NCBI RefSeq assembly: GCF_003667345.1
Contig: NZ_RCWF01000002.1
Span: 186,001-250,000 of the forward strand
Direction: 5' to 3'
Source of the DNA: Poseidonibacter antarcticus
GTDB taxonomy: Bacteria; Campylobacterota; Campylobacteria; Campylobacterales; Arcobacteraceae
DNA: 64,000 bases
Below are positions 25,950 through 34,773 of the stretch, in pieces. A model generated the notes under the pieces. It was not told the origin of the DNA, did not search any database, and saw only the letters and a program-made list of their open reading frames with translations. How positions within the stretch are numbered: the first letter of the stretch is position 1; the number at the start of each line of letters is the position of its first letter. Position numbers and translations under genes: made by a program.

Positions 25950-26846
25950 ATGAAAGTTTTACGTACACCAGAAGAGAGATTTAAAAATCTGCCTAATTTT
26001 GATTACTCACCAAATTATTTGGAAGTTGAAGATAAAGACTTAGGTGCTTTACGAATTGCTTATATTGATGAGGGTTCAAAAGACGCACCTGTTGTTCTTT
26101 GTATGCATGGAGAACCTAGTTGGAGTTTTCTTTACAGAAAGATGATTCCTCTTTTTTTAGAAGCGGGATACCGTGTTATTGCACCTGATCTTATTGGATT
26201 TGGTCGTTCTGATAAACCAGCTTTACGAACAGACTATACATATCAAAAGCATGTAAATTGGATGAGTGATTGGCTGAAAGCACTTAATCTAACTAATATT
26301 ACCTTAGTAGCACAAGATTGGGGTGGGTTTATTGGTTTGCGATTAGTAGCAGATATGCCTGACCGATTTGCACGGGTTTCCATTTCAAATACAGGCTTAC
26401 CTACAGGAGATCAGGGTGCTTCTGAAACATTTCAACAATGGTTTGAGTTTACTCAAAATACAGAAGATTTTGACTGTGGATTTATTCTTAACAAATTTGG
26501 ACAAGGGACTCTAACAAAACTTGAACAAGATGCATATCGTGCACCATTTCCTTCTGAAGATTACCTTGCAGGTGCAAGAGTATTCCCAGCACTAGTTCCA
26601 GTAACTCCTGATAATCCAGCTAGTGAGGATGTTCGTAAAGCTCAAGAAAAACTTTCTTCGTTTACAAAACCAGTACTGTTATGTTTCGCTGATAAAGACC
26701 CTGTAAGTAAGCCATTTGAACAGTTTTTCCTAGATAATGTGCCAGGGACAAAAAAACAACCTCATACTGAACTTCATGGATTTCATTTTATACAAGAAGA
26801 AGATGGTGAACGTTGGGCAAAAGTAGTTATTGACTGGATAAAATAG
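25950..26846 (+). CDS. Haloalkane dehalogenase (HLD-I type alpha/beta hydrolase)
   Basis: 298 residues. Oxyanion segment HGEPSW at 53-58; nucleophile Asp123 followed by Trp124 (QDWGG); a second halide-holding Trp is plausible at 164; acid Asp250 (DKDP) and base His279 (GFHFIQEE) complete the triad. This is the HLD-I layout of DhlA-like enzymes, which cut carbon-halogen bonds to an alcohol and halide. Codon use is richer in G/C (CGT, GCG) than in neighbours, pointing to transfer. It is followed 25 bases later by a TetR gene. No signal peptide, so cytoplasmic. Other HLD-like hydrolases share this sequence, so the substrate is unknown. Confidence 0.85.
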   Translation: MKVLRTPEERFKNLPNFDYSPNYLEVEDKDLGALRIAYIDEGSKDAPVVLCMHGEPSWSFLYRKMIPLFLEAGYRVIAPDLIGFGRSDKPALRTDYTYQKHVNWMSDWLKALNLTNITLVAQDWGGFIGLRLVADMPDRFARVSISNTGLPTGDQGASETFQQWFEFTQNTEDFDCGFILNKFGQGTLTKLEQDAYRAPFPSEDYLAGARVFPALVPVTPDNPASEDVRKAQEKLSSFTKPVLLCFADKDPVSKPFEQFFLDNVPGTKKQPHTELHGFHFIQEEDGERWAKVVIDWIK

Positions 26847-26871
26847 ATCTAAACAATTTTGAGGTAAAAAA

Positions 26872-27471
26872 ATGAGGGTAGAAGAAACAAAACGTTCAAG
26901 AGGACGACCAAAAACATTAAATAGAGATGATGTTTTAGATATAAGTATGAAAGCTTACTGGAAAGAGGGTATTGAAGTTATATCACTTAATGAAATATGT
27001 AAGAGATCTAATGTATCAAAACCTGGTATTTATAGAGAATTTGGGAATGATGATGGATTAATGAAAGCTGTATTAGCTCAATATGAAAAAAAGGTTATAA
27101 ACGTAGTTCAAAAGTTATTTACTCAAGACATTCCTTTTACTGATACTTTAGATAAATTTATATTAATGTTAACAGTTGACTCTTCCCACCATGATGGATG
27201 CTTATTTATAAAATTACGTGATTCAAATTATCCTTTAGGGGAAGAGACAAAAAAGGAAATTGAACGTATTCACAAAAAATATGTTGAGTCATATGCAAAT
27301 TGGATTCAACGAGCCAAAGATAAAGGTGAATTTTCTAAAGATATTTCAACCAATCTTGCTGCAAACTATATTGACACACAAGTAGGAATGGTTATGAATA
27401 AAATCTCTAATGGTTATGATGTCCAAATGCTAAAAGATATTTTAACTTTATCTTTCTCTATATTTAAATAA
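26872..27471 (+). CDS. TetR/AcrR family transcriptional regulator
   Basis: 199 residues. RSRGRPK precedes the DNA-binding domain (about 17-65), with the recognition helix in RSNVSKPGIYREFGNDDGLM. The C-terminal ligand domain (about 80-195) has no assigned effector; its DGCLFIKL block is common in TetR regulators of this subgroup. It lies directly after the dehalogenase gene with GAGG before the ATG, and probably controls both; candidate operators lie at 25870 and 25902. Confidence 0.88.
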   Translation: MRVEETKRSRGRPKTLNRDDVLDISMKAYWKEGIEVISLNEICKRSNVSKPGIYREFGNDDGLMKAVLAQYEKKVINVVQKLFTQDIPFTDTLDKFILMLTVDSSHHDGCLFIKLRDSNYPLGEETKKEIERIHKKYVESYANWIQRAKDKGEFSKDISTNLAANYIDTQVGMVMNKISNGYDVQMLKDILTLSFSIFK

Positions 27472-27539
27472 AAATCATCAATAGAAGAAAAGTTCAAAAC
27501 TACATTATTATGAATATAGATGACCAAAAAAGGAAAATT

Positions 27540-27929
27540 ATGAATAGTATATTTAAAAAAATCGTTCTTATCACAAGCATTTTCAATTTCCCTATAGGGA
27601 TAGGAATGATTATTCAATCTATTTTGAGTAAAACAGGTGAAGCTTTAATAAGCAATGCTGTAGCAGGAGCATTTATAATATTTGCGGGAGCGACACTTAT
27701 TTGGGCTATACAAGAATTAAAGACTAGAGCATCCATAATCCTTTGGAATGGTTTAGTGCGGTTATTTAATGTATTTTTAGTTTCCTATGCAACTACCGTT
27801 GGAGAAGTTCCTTCAGCAATGATAGTTATGACAGGAATGGATTTAATATTGGCAATTATCTTTATCTTTGGAAGTGTAAAAGTTACAGGAATACCATTCT
27901 CAAAATTAGTAATGGGAAAAATAAAATAA
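27540..27929 (+). CDS. Small four-span membrane protein, unknown
   Basis: 129 residues with four hydrophobic segments (about 5-25, 40-60, 68-90, 98-118). The frame is open upstream to 27510, but AAAGGA lies seven bases before the ATG at 27540, which also gives a clean membrane start (MNSIFKKIVLITSIFNFPIG). No family was recognised. It sits in the accessory island after the TetR gene and may be part of the same transcript. Confidence 0.65.
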   Translation: MNSIFKKIVLITSIFNFPIGIGMIIQSILSKTGEALISNAVAGAFIIFAGATLIWAIQELKTRASIILWNGLVRLFNVFLVSYATTVGEVPSAMIVMTGMDLILAIIFIFGSVKVTGIPFSKLVMGKIK

Positions 27930-27969
27930 ACAAGGAAAGATAATCTTCTAAATACTTAAAGGTAATGTA

Positions 27970-28293
27970 ATGACCGTATCTGAAAATTTTATAGAGTTTG
28001 TACTTGATCAACTTTCTCAATTAGATGGTATAAGTACACGAAAAATGTTTGGTGGTTTGGCTATTTATCAATACCGAGTAATTTTTGCTCTTATATCTGA
28101 TGATATGGTATATCTAAAAGTTTATAAAACTACTATAGAAAAATATCTCCAAGCAGATTCAAAACCTTTACAACCTTTTCCTAATAGACCGGCTGTTAAA
28201 TCATATTATGAAGTTCCTGTAGATATTTTAGAGGACAGCGAAAAATTTACGAAATGGGTAGAAGAATCTTTGTTTGCTCAAAAAGAGAAATAA
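27970..28293 (+). CDS. TfoX/Sxy N-terminal domain protein
   Basis: 107 residues. It matches the TfoX-N domain: RKMFGGLAIYQYRVIFALISDD near 23-44 and a C-terminal YYEVPVDILEDSEKFTKWV. The TfoX C-terminal domain is absent. In gammaproteobacteria the full protein activates competence, but stand-alone TfoX-N proteins are widespread and unassigned. Island gene; GGTAATG precedes the start. Confidence 0.82.
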   Translation: MTVSENFIEFVLDQLSQLDGISTRKMFGGLAIYQYRVIFALISDDMVYLKVYKTTIEKYLQADSKPLQPFPNRPAVKSYYEVPVDILEDSEKFTKWVEESLFAQKEK

Positions 28294-28863
28294 AGAGTCT
28301 TGGAGAGGTAACTTAAATTCATACTCGGCATTAAAATATTCTGAGATAAAATAAAAAGTCCTACAACCTGTACCATTTGGAGTTTGTTCAGAAATTAAAC
28401 TCCTTTTAGAACAAGCTTTTCATTAGTAAAAACTGCTCCAAAAGTAAGAGGATAAAGAAGAGACTGATCAGAATTTAATGTCCTAATTTCAGTTACACTC
28501 CAATATCGAGTGCTTTAGAAATTTTATATAGTTGTTCAAAATTATAATGTTTATTTTCAAGATTTGATTCAATTTTTGCAATTCTATGTGCAAGTTCTAA
28601 TTGAGTAATATTTTTTTATGAAAGTTATTGATTTCATTTTTTGTAAACTCAAAATGTTCTATATTACATATTAAATAATTTAGAATAATTTTTTTGAAAA
28701 AATCTTCTTCTGATACAATACTAGATGCAACATGTTCCTTTATTAACTTAACATATTCTAAGTAACTACAAGCATTATAGTTTTTAGTCTTTGCTTAATG
28801 GCTTTTTAATAAAGATAATGAAATAATTTATTTAATTTTAAATTAGAGTGAAAAGGGTATTTT
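28294..28863. other. Gene-poor gap with a broken regulator and gene scraps
   Basis: 570 bases with no intact gene. A broken XRE-type regulator lies on the minus strand (28493-28794). Before it, a minus-strand frame ending LTFGAVFTNEKLVLKGV (stop near 28398) has no start and no recognised family; it includes the 15-base block shared with 25670-25684. Confidence 0.6.
28493..28794 (-). pseudogene. Broken XRE-type (helix-turn-helix) regulator
   Basis: Two frames join into one protein: about 55 residues (YLEYVKLIKEHVASSIVSEE... NEINNFHKK) run into a stop, and the next frame continues with ITQLELAHRIAKIESN and FEQLYKISKALDIGV, the end of an XRE domain. The break lies in a run of seven A on the minus strand (28611-28617); one more A restores the frame. 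There is no start codon before the first part, and the domain looks about eight residues short between helices 2 and 3. Confidence 0.6.
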
Positions 28864-30504
28864 ATGGATTTAGTAACAAGTATATTAGGTTTTGATCTAA
28901 TGTCTTTTTTTGGCAATATATTTATGGTACTTATGCTTATTTTAATTATTGGAATTATCTTAGGTCGACAAGTTTTCAGTATTAAAGGTTTGGCAATTGT
29001 AAGTGTGATAACAATATTTATACTTGGTGGTGGGACTATATATCGCTATATAAATACATTTAAGGGACCTGGTATATCATTTTATAAAATAAATAATGAT
29101 ATTAAGGAAAATATATACGATGTACCTGATGAAGCGGATACAAAAGTTATAGATTTGGCTGATTATGGTGTTAATGATGAAGCAAATGCCTTGAAACTTA
29201 TTGAAATTAAAAAAGGAACCTTAATCCATTTATACGATAGTCCTGATGGTTCACAAGAAGATGATTGGGCTGAAATATATGTTAAAAAAGATATCAAAGA
29301 AATGACTATTGATAGCTTTGAACAAAATAAAAATAATGATGAAATAGATATCTACTACAGTAAAAATAATGGATTAAATGGAAAAGTATCTAGAGTCGTT
29401 ATACAGCATAATGCGACGCCTTCTTCAAGAATCTCATTTCATGAAGGGAATGGCTTGAAGGAGAATAAAGTATGTGAATTTGCAATTCTTGATAACTCTT
29501 TTATAAATTTTAAAAATGATGATAAATATGGATGTGATAATGATGAAGTAAGATCAGTACTACTAAGACATATTCCTCCAAATACTAGAATTAGATTATT
29601 TGACGACCCAAATGGTTCATTAAAAGATGACTGGTTGGATATTTTTACATTAAAGACTATTGACATATTAGAAATCGAAACATTAGAGTTACAAAAAGAT
29701 ATTAATAATGATAAATATATTATTCAGTATCATAAGAAAAATGGACTTGATGGTAAAGTTTCAGCTGTTGAAATTACTCAAAAAAGCAATCTTGAGCCTT
29801 TGGCTGTCTTTTATGATGATATGGAAGGGAAAGGTAATATTGTAAAAGTAATCAATCTTTCAAAAACTTTTGATGAAAAACTTGATGGGAAAGGTGAAAA
29901 TGATGAAGCTAAATCGGTAATTCTTTATAATATTCCAGCTGGTAAACGTTTAAGTGTGTATGATAACCCTCATGGTGATTTGAATGATGATTGGGCTGAA
30001 ATATATGTTAAAAAAGATATCAAAGAAATGACTATTAATAGCTTTGAACAAAATAAAAATTACACAAATTATGAAATACATTTTTATCCAAAAAATAATC
30101 TAAATGGGAAAATCAGTTATCTAAAAGTAGCTGATGCTGAAACTTTTTCTTCTTTTATTGAGTTAATGGAAGTTAATAAAAACAAAGAAAATATAATTTG
30201 TAGATTATCTACAAGTCCAAAAAGAAAGGTTAATTTAAAAAAAGAATCGCACTGTAAAAACGATGAAGCGAATTCTATACAACTTTATTATGTACCAAAA
30301 AATACTTATATTTCTGTTTATGATGATCCTAATTGTAATGGGGAAAAAGATGATTGGACTGAAATATATGTTAAAAAAGATACTAAATCTTTACAAATAA
30401 ATAATTTTGAACAAAACATTAGTAATAAAAGTAATTATAGTGTTAAATATCATAAAGATAATGGTTTAAATGGTAAAGTATCTTGTATTAAATTTGGAAA
30501 ATAA
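28864..30504 (+). CDS. Membrane-anchored protein with four ~120-residue beta/gamma-crystallin-like repeats
   Basis: 546 residues. Two hydrophobic N-terminal segments (about 15-35 and 42-60) precede four repeats whose marker N-D-E falls at residues 104, 226, 346 and 466. Each repeat has an NDEAxS-type site, a strand such as ISVYDDPN, then DDWAEIYVKKD, I-x-x-FEQN and NGLNGKVS. The N/D-x-x-S pattern next to a lyDdpN strand resembles the calcium clamp of microbial beta/gamma-crystallins. Repeats 1 and 3 share long identical stretches, implying recent duplication. The body is probably outside the membrane. Family call is inference; the repeats are seen directly. Confidence 0.6.
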   Translation: MDLVTSILGFDLMSFFGNIFMVLMLILIIGIILGRQVFSIKGLAIVSVITIFILGGGTIYRYINTFKGPGISFYKINNDIKENIYDVPDEADTKVIDLADYGVNDEANALKLIEIKKGTLIHLYDSPDGSQEDDWAEIYVKKDIKEMTIDSFEQNKNNDEIDIYYSKNNGLNGKVSRVVIQHNATPSSRISFHEGNGLKENKVCEFAILDNSFINFKNDDKYGCDNDEVRSVLLRHIPPNTRIRLFDDPNGSLKDDWLDIFTLKTIDILEIETLELQKDINNDKYIIQYHKKNGLDGKVSAVEITQKSNLEPLAVFYDDMEGKGNIVKVINLSKTFDEKLDGKGENDEAKSVILYNIPAGKRLSVYDNPHGDLNDDWAEIYVKKDIKEMTINSFEQNKNYTNYEIHFYPKNNLNGKISYLKVADAETFSSFIELMEVNKNKENIICRLSTSPKRKVNLKKESHCKNDEANSIQLYYVPKNTYISVYDDPNCNGEKDDWTEIYVKKDTKSLQINNFEQNISNKSNYSVKYHKDNGLNGKVSCIKFGK

Positions 30505-30570
30505 TTTAGAAAATATTTTAGGATTAAAGTAAAGCTAAAATTAAAGTTCTTATTTTAATTCTAAATATTT

Positions 30571-30697
30571 GGGTGTGTTAGAAAATCTGTGTCAGTTTTA
30601 TATAATAAAAGATATGATACAGATGAAAGATATAGAACAAAAAGATTTTGATTTTAATGATGCCGTACAAATACCTCAAGGAAAATATAAGAAATAA
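30571..30697 (+). mobile_element. Second decayed insertion-sequence left end, IS256-like
   Basis: The 24-base end 30571-30594 matches that at 25340 (19 of 24). An ATG at 30623 opens MKDIEQKDFDFNDAV, similar to IS256-family transposase starts, but the frame stops after 24 residues (30695-30697). It has the same orientation as the remnant at 25340 and marks the right side of the accessory island. Confidence 0.5.
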
Positions 30698-30735
30698 ATA
30701 TTCTTAAATATTCTCCTAATTTGAATATTTAAACA

Positions 30736-31452
30736 TCAATCCGTCAAATAATATTCTACAGTTGATACAACTCTAATCTTTTTGATTTGTGGATTATTTC
30801 TATCTCTTTGAGTTATTGAAAATTGTCCTTGCGATGCACTTTTGATTTTTCCTAGTTTACTTTTAGAATCAAAGGCAAACTTTTGTGCTACTTCTCTGGC
30901 TTTTTTCGTAGCTTCTTCTATCATTTTTGGTTTTATTTCATTTAATTTTGTAAAAATATATTCTGTTCTATTTTCATAGTTATCACCTGAAAATACTATT
31001 CCTTGTTTTCCAAGTTTTGATAAGGTACTTTGTACAATTCTAACTTCATCTATATTTTTAGAATATATAGTTATTGTTTGTTTTGCGTTATATCTAAAAT
31101 TTATTTTAGCATTTCCATATTGTTGTGCTACTTTATCTACTATTATTGGTGTTGAAAAAGTTATTTCTTTCTTTTCTATTCCATTTGAAGTTAAAAATTT
31201 ATCTATTTTTTCATTATTTTTATCTATTGAATTATACAACTCTTCCAAATTATTATTAATTTCTGTGTATGTAATAGGCCAAATAACAATATCTGCTTTG
31301 TACTCTTTTTGAGATAAACCTTTTACTTTTACACTTCTATCATATTGTTTATATTCGATAATTGCTGTTTTAAAAAAATATCCTAGAGTACTTAAACCTA
31401 AGAATATAAATATTCCTAGAACAAAAAAACTTGTTTTGCTACTATTTTGCAT
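30736..31452 (-). CDS. SIMPL domain (DUF541) protein
   Basis: 238 residues with an N-terminal membrane anchor (about 8-28). The body has the SIMPL features: VKGLSQKEYKADI near 42-54, the paired strand-helix motif (NFRYNAKQTITIYSKNIDEV) and KKAREVAQKFA near 185-195. SIMPL proteins lie in the cell envelope and have no general assigned role. It follows the HemD gene by 24 bases. Confidence 0.85.
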   Translation of the reverse strand: MQNSSKTSFFVLGIFIFLGLSTLGYFFKTAIIEYKQYDRSVKVKGLSQKEYKADIVIWPITYTEINNNLEELYNSIDKNNEKIDKFLTSNGIEKKEITFSTPIIVDKVAQQYGNAKINFRYNAKQTITIYSKNIDEVRIVQSTLSKLGKQGIVFSGDNYENRTEYIFTKLNEIKPKMIEEATKKAREVAQKFAFDSKSKLGKIKSASQGQFSITQRDRNNPQIKKIRVVSTVEYYLTD

Positions 31453-31476
31453 ATTGTTTTCCTTTAATTATAATTT

Positions 31477-32364
31477 CTACGACAAAGACAATGCTGTATC
31501 AACACAAGATTTAAAAGAAGTATTTTTAGCAATTATTGGTTTTATATTTTTTGGAAAATATTTTGCTGTTGTTTTTCCAATTGATATAGCTGTATATGAT
31601 TCATCCCAAGAAAAGACTTTGAAAAAGTACTTTATTGTTGATGGTGAAGTAAAAATGATTTTTGAGTTTTTTGGGATTTTCTTCTTTTTTACTTCTTTAT
31701 TAAATTTATTTTCATAAATAACATCATCATCACAAACAACATCATTGTTTTGTAAGATATTTATTAAATCTGAAACAATTTCTTTTCCTCTTAGGTATAA
31801 AACTTTTTTACCTTTTAATTTATCACATATTTCATAAGCAAATTCATCACCATGTTTTGTTTTACTAATATATTCTAAATTCCCATTTAATTCTTTTACT
31901 AGTTTTGCTGTTTGTTCAGATATTACATATGAAGGAATTGTTTTCCAGTCTTTATTCATAGATTCTATTGCATTTATTGCATTCTTCGATGTAAATATTA
32001 GTGCATCATAATCATCTAATCTAACTTTTTTTTCTTTATAAATTATTTTAAATAGAGGAATATTTTCTGCCCATTTTACTTTTTTATCATTTAATAAAAA
32101 GATATTTTTCTTTGAATTATTTATATTCTGTAAAAATGATAATACATAGCTTTTTATTCCAGAATTTGATTTTGAAAAATTTATAGATTTATCTTTTAAA
32201 ACATTGAAAGAAATATTTTTCTTTGTTAAATAATATGTGATTTTAAAAAATTCTAGTCTTGTATATTTATTAGTATAATTTACATCTTTTATTAAAATAT
32301 TTTTTTTATTGTCAAACTCATAATATATTAAATTTAGTGAATTTATAATCTCTTTTATATCCAT
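31477..32364 (-). CDS. hemD: Uroporphyrinogen-III synthase HemD with an N-terminal extension
   Basis: 295 residues, while HemD is usually 210-260. Residues about 85-295 fit HemD: YDALIFTSKNAINAIESM, VISEQTAKL, GKKVLYLRGKE, and IIFTSPSTIKYFF near the end. The first ~85 residues (MDIKEIINSLNLIYYEFDNK...) are not part of HemD and were not recognised. HemD cyclises hydroxymethylbilane in tetrapyrrole synthesis; the divergent SirB/CbiX gene across an 82-base gap also acts on tetrapyrroles. HemD is poorly conserved in sequence, so the call rests on motif pattern. Confidence 0.75.
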   Translation of the reverse strand: MDIKEIINSLNLIYYEFDNKKNILIKDVNYTNKYTRLEFFKITYYLTKKNISFNVLKDKSINFSKSNSGIKSYVLSFLQNINNSKKNIFLLNDKKVKWAENIPLFKIIYKEKKVRLDDYDALIFTSKNAINAIESMNKDWKTIPSYVISEQTAKLVKELNGNLEYISKTKHGDEFAYEICDKLKGKKVLYLRGKEIVSDLINILQNNDVVCDDDVIYENKFNKEVKKKKIPKNSKIIFTSPSTIKYFFKVFSWDESYTAISIGKTTAKYFPKNIKPIIAKNTSFKSCVDTALSLS

Positions 32365-32446
32365 ATTTTACTCCTTATAATTAATTTTTTAATTATAGCC
32401 ATTTTGTATTTATTTTGTTATAATCGCTATAAAAATAAGGAATTAT

Positions 32447-32812
32447 ATGAACGCTTTAGTCTTAATTGCACATGGAAGTAAAAGAATGCTATCAAATAAG
32501 GAGTTTATAAAACTTGTAGATGATGTAAGAAAAAAAGATAATAAATTTTCTAAAGTTCAAGCAGCCTTTTTAGAACTTGCAAATCCAAGTATTCAAGAGG
32601 TTTGTAAAGAACTAATTTCAAATAAAATATCAAAAATACTTTTTTATCCATATTTTTTAAACACAGGTAAACACGTAGGTACAGATTTACCAAATATTAT
32701 AAAAGAATTACAAAATGATAATCCTTCTATTGAATTTGTGTTATTAGAACATTTTGGAAAATCAGATAAAATAAGCGATATTATTCTAGATGATTTGTCT
32801 TTATGTATTTAA
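32447..32812 (+). CDS. Sirohydrochlorin chelatase, small CbiX/SirB type
   Basis: 121 residues, single-domain form. His9 (LIAHGSK) and His76 (GKHVGTDLP) are the metal-handling residues. Such enzymes insert Fe2+ or Co2+ into sirohydrochlorin; whether this one serves siroheme or cobalamin cannot be told. Divergent from hemD. Its 3' end overlaps the convergent DUF3010 gene by 12 bases. Confidence 0.85.
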   Translation: MNALVLIAHGSKRMLSNKEFIKLVDDVRKKDNKFSKVQAAFLELANPSIQEVCKELISNKISKILFYPYFLNTGKHVGTDLPNIIKELQNDNPSIEFVLLEHFGKSDKISDIILDDLSLCI

Positions 32813-33220
32813 AATAGCACATAATACTGCTAGATATGATTGTTCTTGATATTTTTTTAATTTACTAGGAAATTGTATTTCGTTTTTTCTTTCATACGAT
32901 GAAATAGATTGAGCAGATAAAAGAGATATTTGAGCTTTTGAATATAGCTGAATAAGTCCTTCCATTTTAAAAGTAACTGCACCACCTGAAAAAGCACCCT
33001 TTTTTGAGCGCTTTTTTATAACTATTTTTTCAACTTGATTATCATCAAAAAAAGTGTTTATTTCTTTTAGGTAAGATATAACATTATTTGTATTTTCATC
33101 ATCTTCTAGTGTAATTTTTTTAATTTTTAAGTCTATATAATCAACAATATCATCAGAAGAATAATCAACTAATGTCAATACTGTATAATTTGATTTTAAT
33201 TCAATTCCACAAACTCTCAT
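32801..33220 (-). CDS. DUF3010 family protein
   Basis: 139 residues when started at the ATG 33218-33220, which has AAAGGA before it; the open frame runs 12 residues further without a site. It begins MRVCGIELKSNYT, the DUF3010 start, with a ribonuclease-H-like pattern (G-I-E-L strand). Function unknown. It overlaps the end of the convergent chelatase gene. Confidence 0.8.
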   Translation of the reverse strand: MRVCGIELKSNYTVLTLVDYSSDDIVDYIDLKIKKITLEDDENTNNVISYLKEINTFFDDNQVEKIVIKKRSKKGAFSGGAVTFKMEGLIQLYSKAQISLLSAQSISSYERKNEIQFPSKLKKYQEQSYLAVLCAILNT

Positions 33221-33312
33221 AAAAAATCCTTTATTTAATTTTGAATAAGTATACAAAATATTAAAGAATCTTTTTGATTTTATGTCAAATTGTAATATTT
33301 ATTATAAAATTT

Positions 33313-33747
33313 CTATTCTGTGATTTCTTCAAAAAGATAAAAGTTTGTATGCCCTGCTTTTGGATCATAAGTTTCACTTTTTTTATCAGTAAATTTATAA
33401 ATCATTTCCATTGCATCTTTATGACAATTTACATTTCCAAGTACTTCTTTTAAATCATCTTTTGTTAAAAAGTTTTGATCGTGACCTTTTTTAAATTTTC
33501 CTGCTGCATCTTTATCTACAAAAGAATATTTAACAACATCTATATTTCTTTTTACATCAATTCTTGCTTTTTTATTTACATCTTCAAATCTTAAAATTCT
33601 ATTACCATTTGATGATATTTTCATTGTTGTTGCAGTTTCAATATCTTTTACATCTTCTATAATAATGTATTCTTTACCATTTATTGAAATCTCATTATCA
33701 TTAAGTTTTTTAATCTCTTTAATAGTGGTTTTTTTTCCTTTAGCCAT
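33313..33747 (-). CDS. Hypothetical cytoplasmic protein
   Basis: 144 residues, no signal or membrane segment, rich in Lys and Asp/Glu. A basic start (MAKGKKTTIKEIKK) leads into beta-strand-like segments (EISINGKEYIIIEDV), and the last 60 residues carry KKGHDQNFLTKDDL and GHTNFYLFEE. AAGGAG precedes the ATG. No family recognised; single gene between DUF3010 and DUF2721. Confidence 0.7.
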   Translation of the reverse strand: MAKGKKTTIKEIKKLNDNEISINGKEYIIIEDVKDIETATTMKISSNGNRILRFEDVNKKARIDVKRNIDVVKYSFVDKDAAGKFKKGHDQNFLTKDDLKEVLGNVNCHKDAMEMIYKFTDKKSETYDPKAGHTNFYLFEEITE

Positions 33748-33883
33748 ATTGAGCTCCTTGTTATATACTTTATAAATTTGTCTGCATTATATCTAAATTA
33801 AAATAATTGAAATAGCGAAATAAAAATTATGATAAACTTCTACTTACAATTTTTTATAAAATAAATATAAATTAGGTTTTAAT

Positions 33884-34360
33884 ATGATTACAACAATAAC
33901 AGAAGATGGAGTAAATACAGTTTCACATCTAATACAACTTTCAGTTGCTCCTGTATTTTTATTAGCAGGTGTTGCTGGATTATTAAATGTTTTTACAGGA
34001 AGACTTGGAAGAATTATTGATAAAGTAGAAAAAATAGATGCAATTATTGAAAGTAAAAAGACAGAAGAATCAAAACTTCATACACATGAAAAATCAAAAG
34101 AGCGAAGACTTTTTCTTACTCTTAGAATGCAAAATATAAATTATGCAATTTCACTTTGTACAATGACAGGATTATTAATAGCACTTGTAATTGTAACAAT
34201 GTTTTTAAGTTCAATATTTGATTTTAATGGGTCAATATTTATAGCAACTTTATTTATATTAGCAATGTTATCTTTGATTACTTCATTAATTCTATTTCAA
34301 AAAGAAATATTTTATACAACTTCTTTTATTAAAACAAAAAAAGCAAGTTTAAAAAAATAG
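33884..34360 (+). CDS. DUF2721 family membrane protein
   Basis: 158 residues with three hydrophobic segments (about 18-38, 88-110, 113-135). It carries the DUF2721 start pattern HLIQLSVAPVFLLAGVAGLL and GRLGRIIDK near 45. Unknown function. Probably first gene of a + run continuing into the DUF302 gene 35 bases on. Confidence 0.8.
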   Translation: MITTITEDGVNTVSHLIQLSVAPVFLLAGVAGLLNVFTGRLGRIIDKVEKIDAIIESKKTEESKLHTHEKSKERRLFLTLRMQNINYAISLCTMTGLLIALVIVTMFLSSIFDFNGSIFIATLFILAMLSLITSLILFQKEIFYTTSFIKTKKASLKK

Positions 34361-34395
34361 TATATTATAATTACAAAAATTTATTAGGAAATAAA

Positions 34396-34773
34396 ATGCA
34401 TTATATAGAAGAATCAAAAAAAAGCGTAGAAGAAGTAGTAGAAACAATACAAAAAATAATCTCAAACTTTGGGTTTGGAATATTACATATTCACAATGTA
34501 AAAAATACATTAAATTCAAAAGGTATAGATTTTGATAATGAATGTCAAATCTTAGATGTTTGTAGTCCAAAAGTAGCAGAAGAATTTTTATCTCATGATA
34601 TGTCTTTATCAGTGATTATGCCTTGTAAAATCTCTGTTTATAGTGATAAAGGAATAACTAAAATTGGAATGAATTCATTAACACAATTAGTAGATGATAT
34701 AAATCCAGACTTTATACAATTAGCACAACAAACACAAAAAACATTATTACAAATTATTGATGAAGTTAAATGA
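34396..34773 (+). CDS. DUF302 family protein
   Basis: 125 residues, no signal peptide. It shows the DUF302 layout: SVEEVVETIQKIISNFGFGIL near 9-30, CQILDVCSPKVAEEFL near 54-70 and SVIMPCKISVYSD near 76-89. The family's function is not established; structures suggest a ligand-binding fold. Overlaps the methyltransferase gene by four bases (ATGA). Confidence 0.85.
   Translation: MHYIEESKKSVEEVVETIQKIISNFGFGILHIHNVKNTLNSKGIDFDNECQILDVCSPKVAEEFLSHDMSLSVIMPCKISVYSDKGITKIGMNSLTQLVDDINPDFIQLAQQTQKTLLQIIDEVK

Noticed and set aside
25340-30697. Composite transposon carrying the dehalogenase island
   Set aside because: Both IS-like remnants have the same orientation, both lack right ends and both transposase starts are truncated. 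No target-site duplication was found. Only decayed flanks can be claimed.
31436-31717. 93-residue frame on the + strand across the SIMPL-HemD junction
   Set aside because: It lies antisense to the HemD C-terminus, has no ribosome site and looks like a reversed coding shadow.
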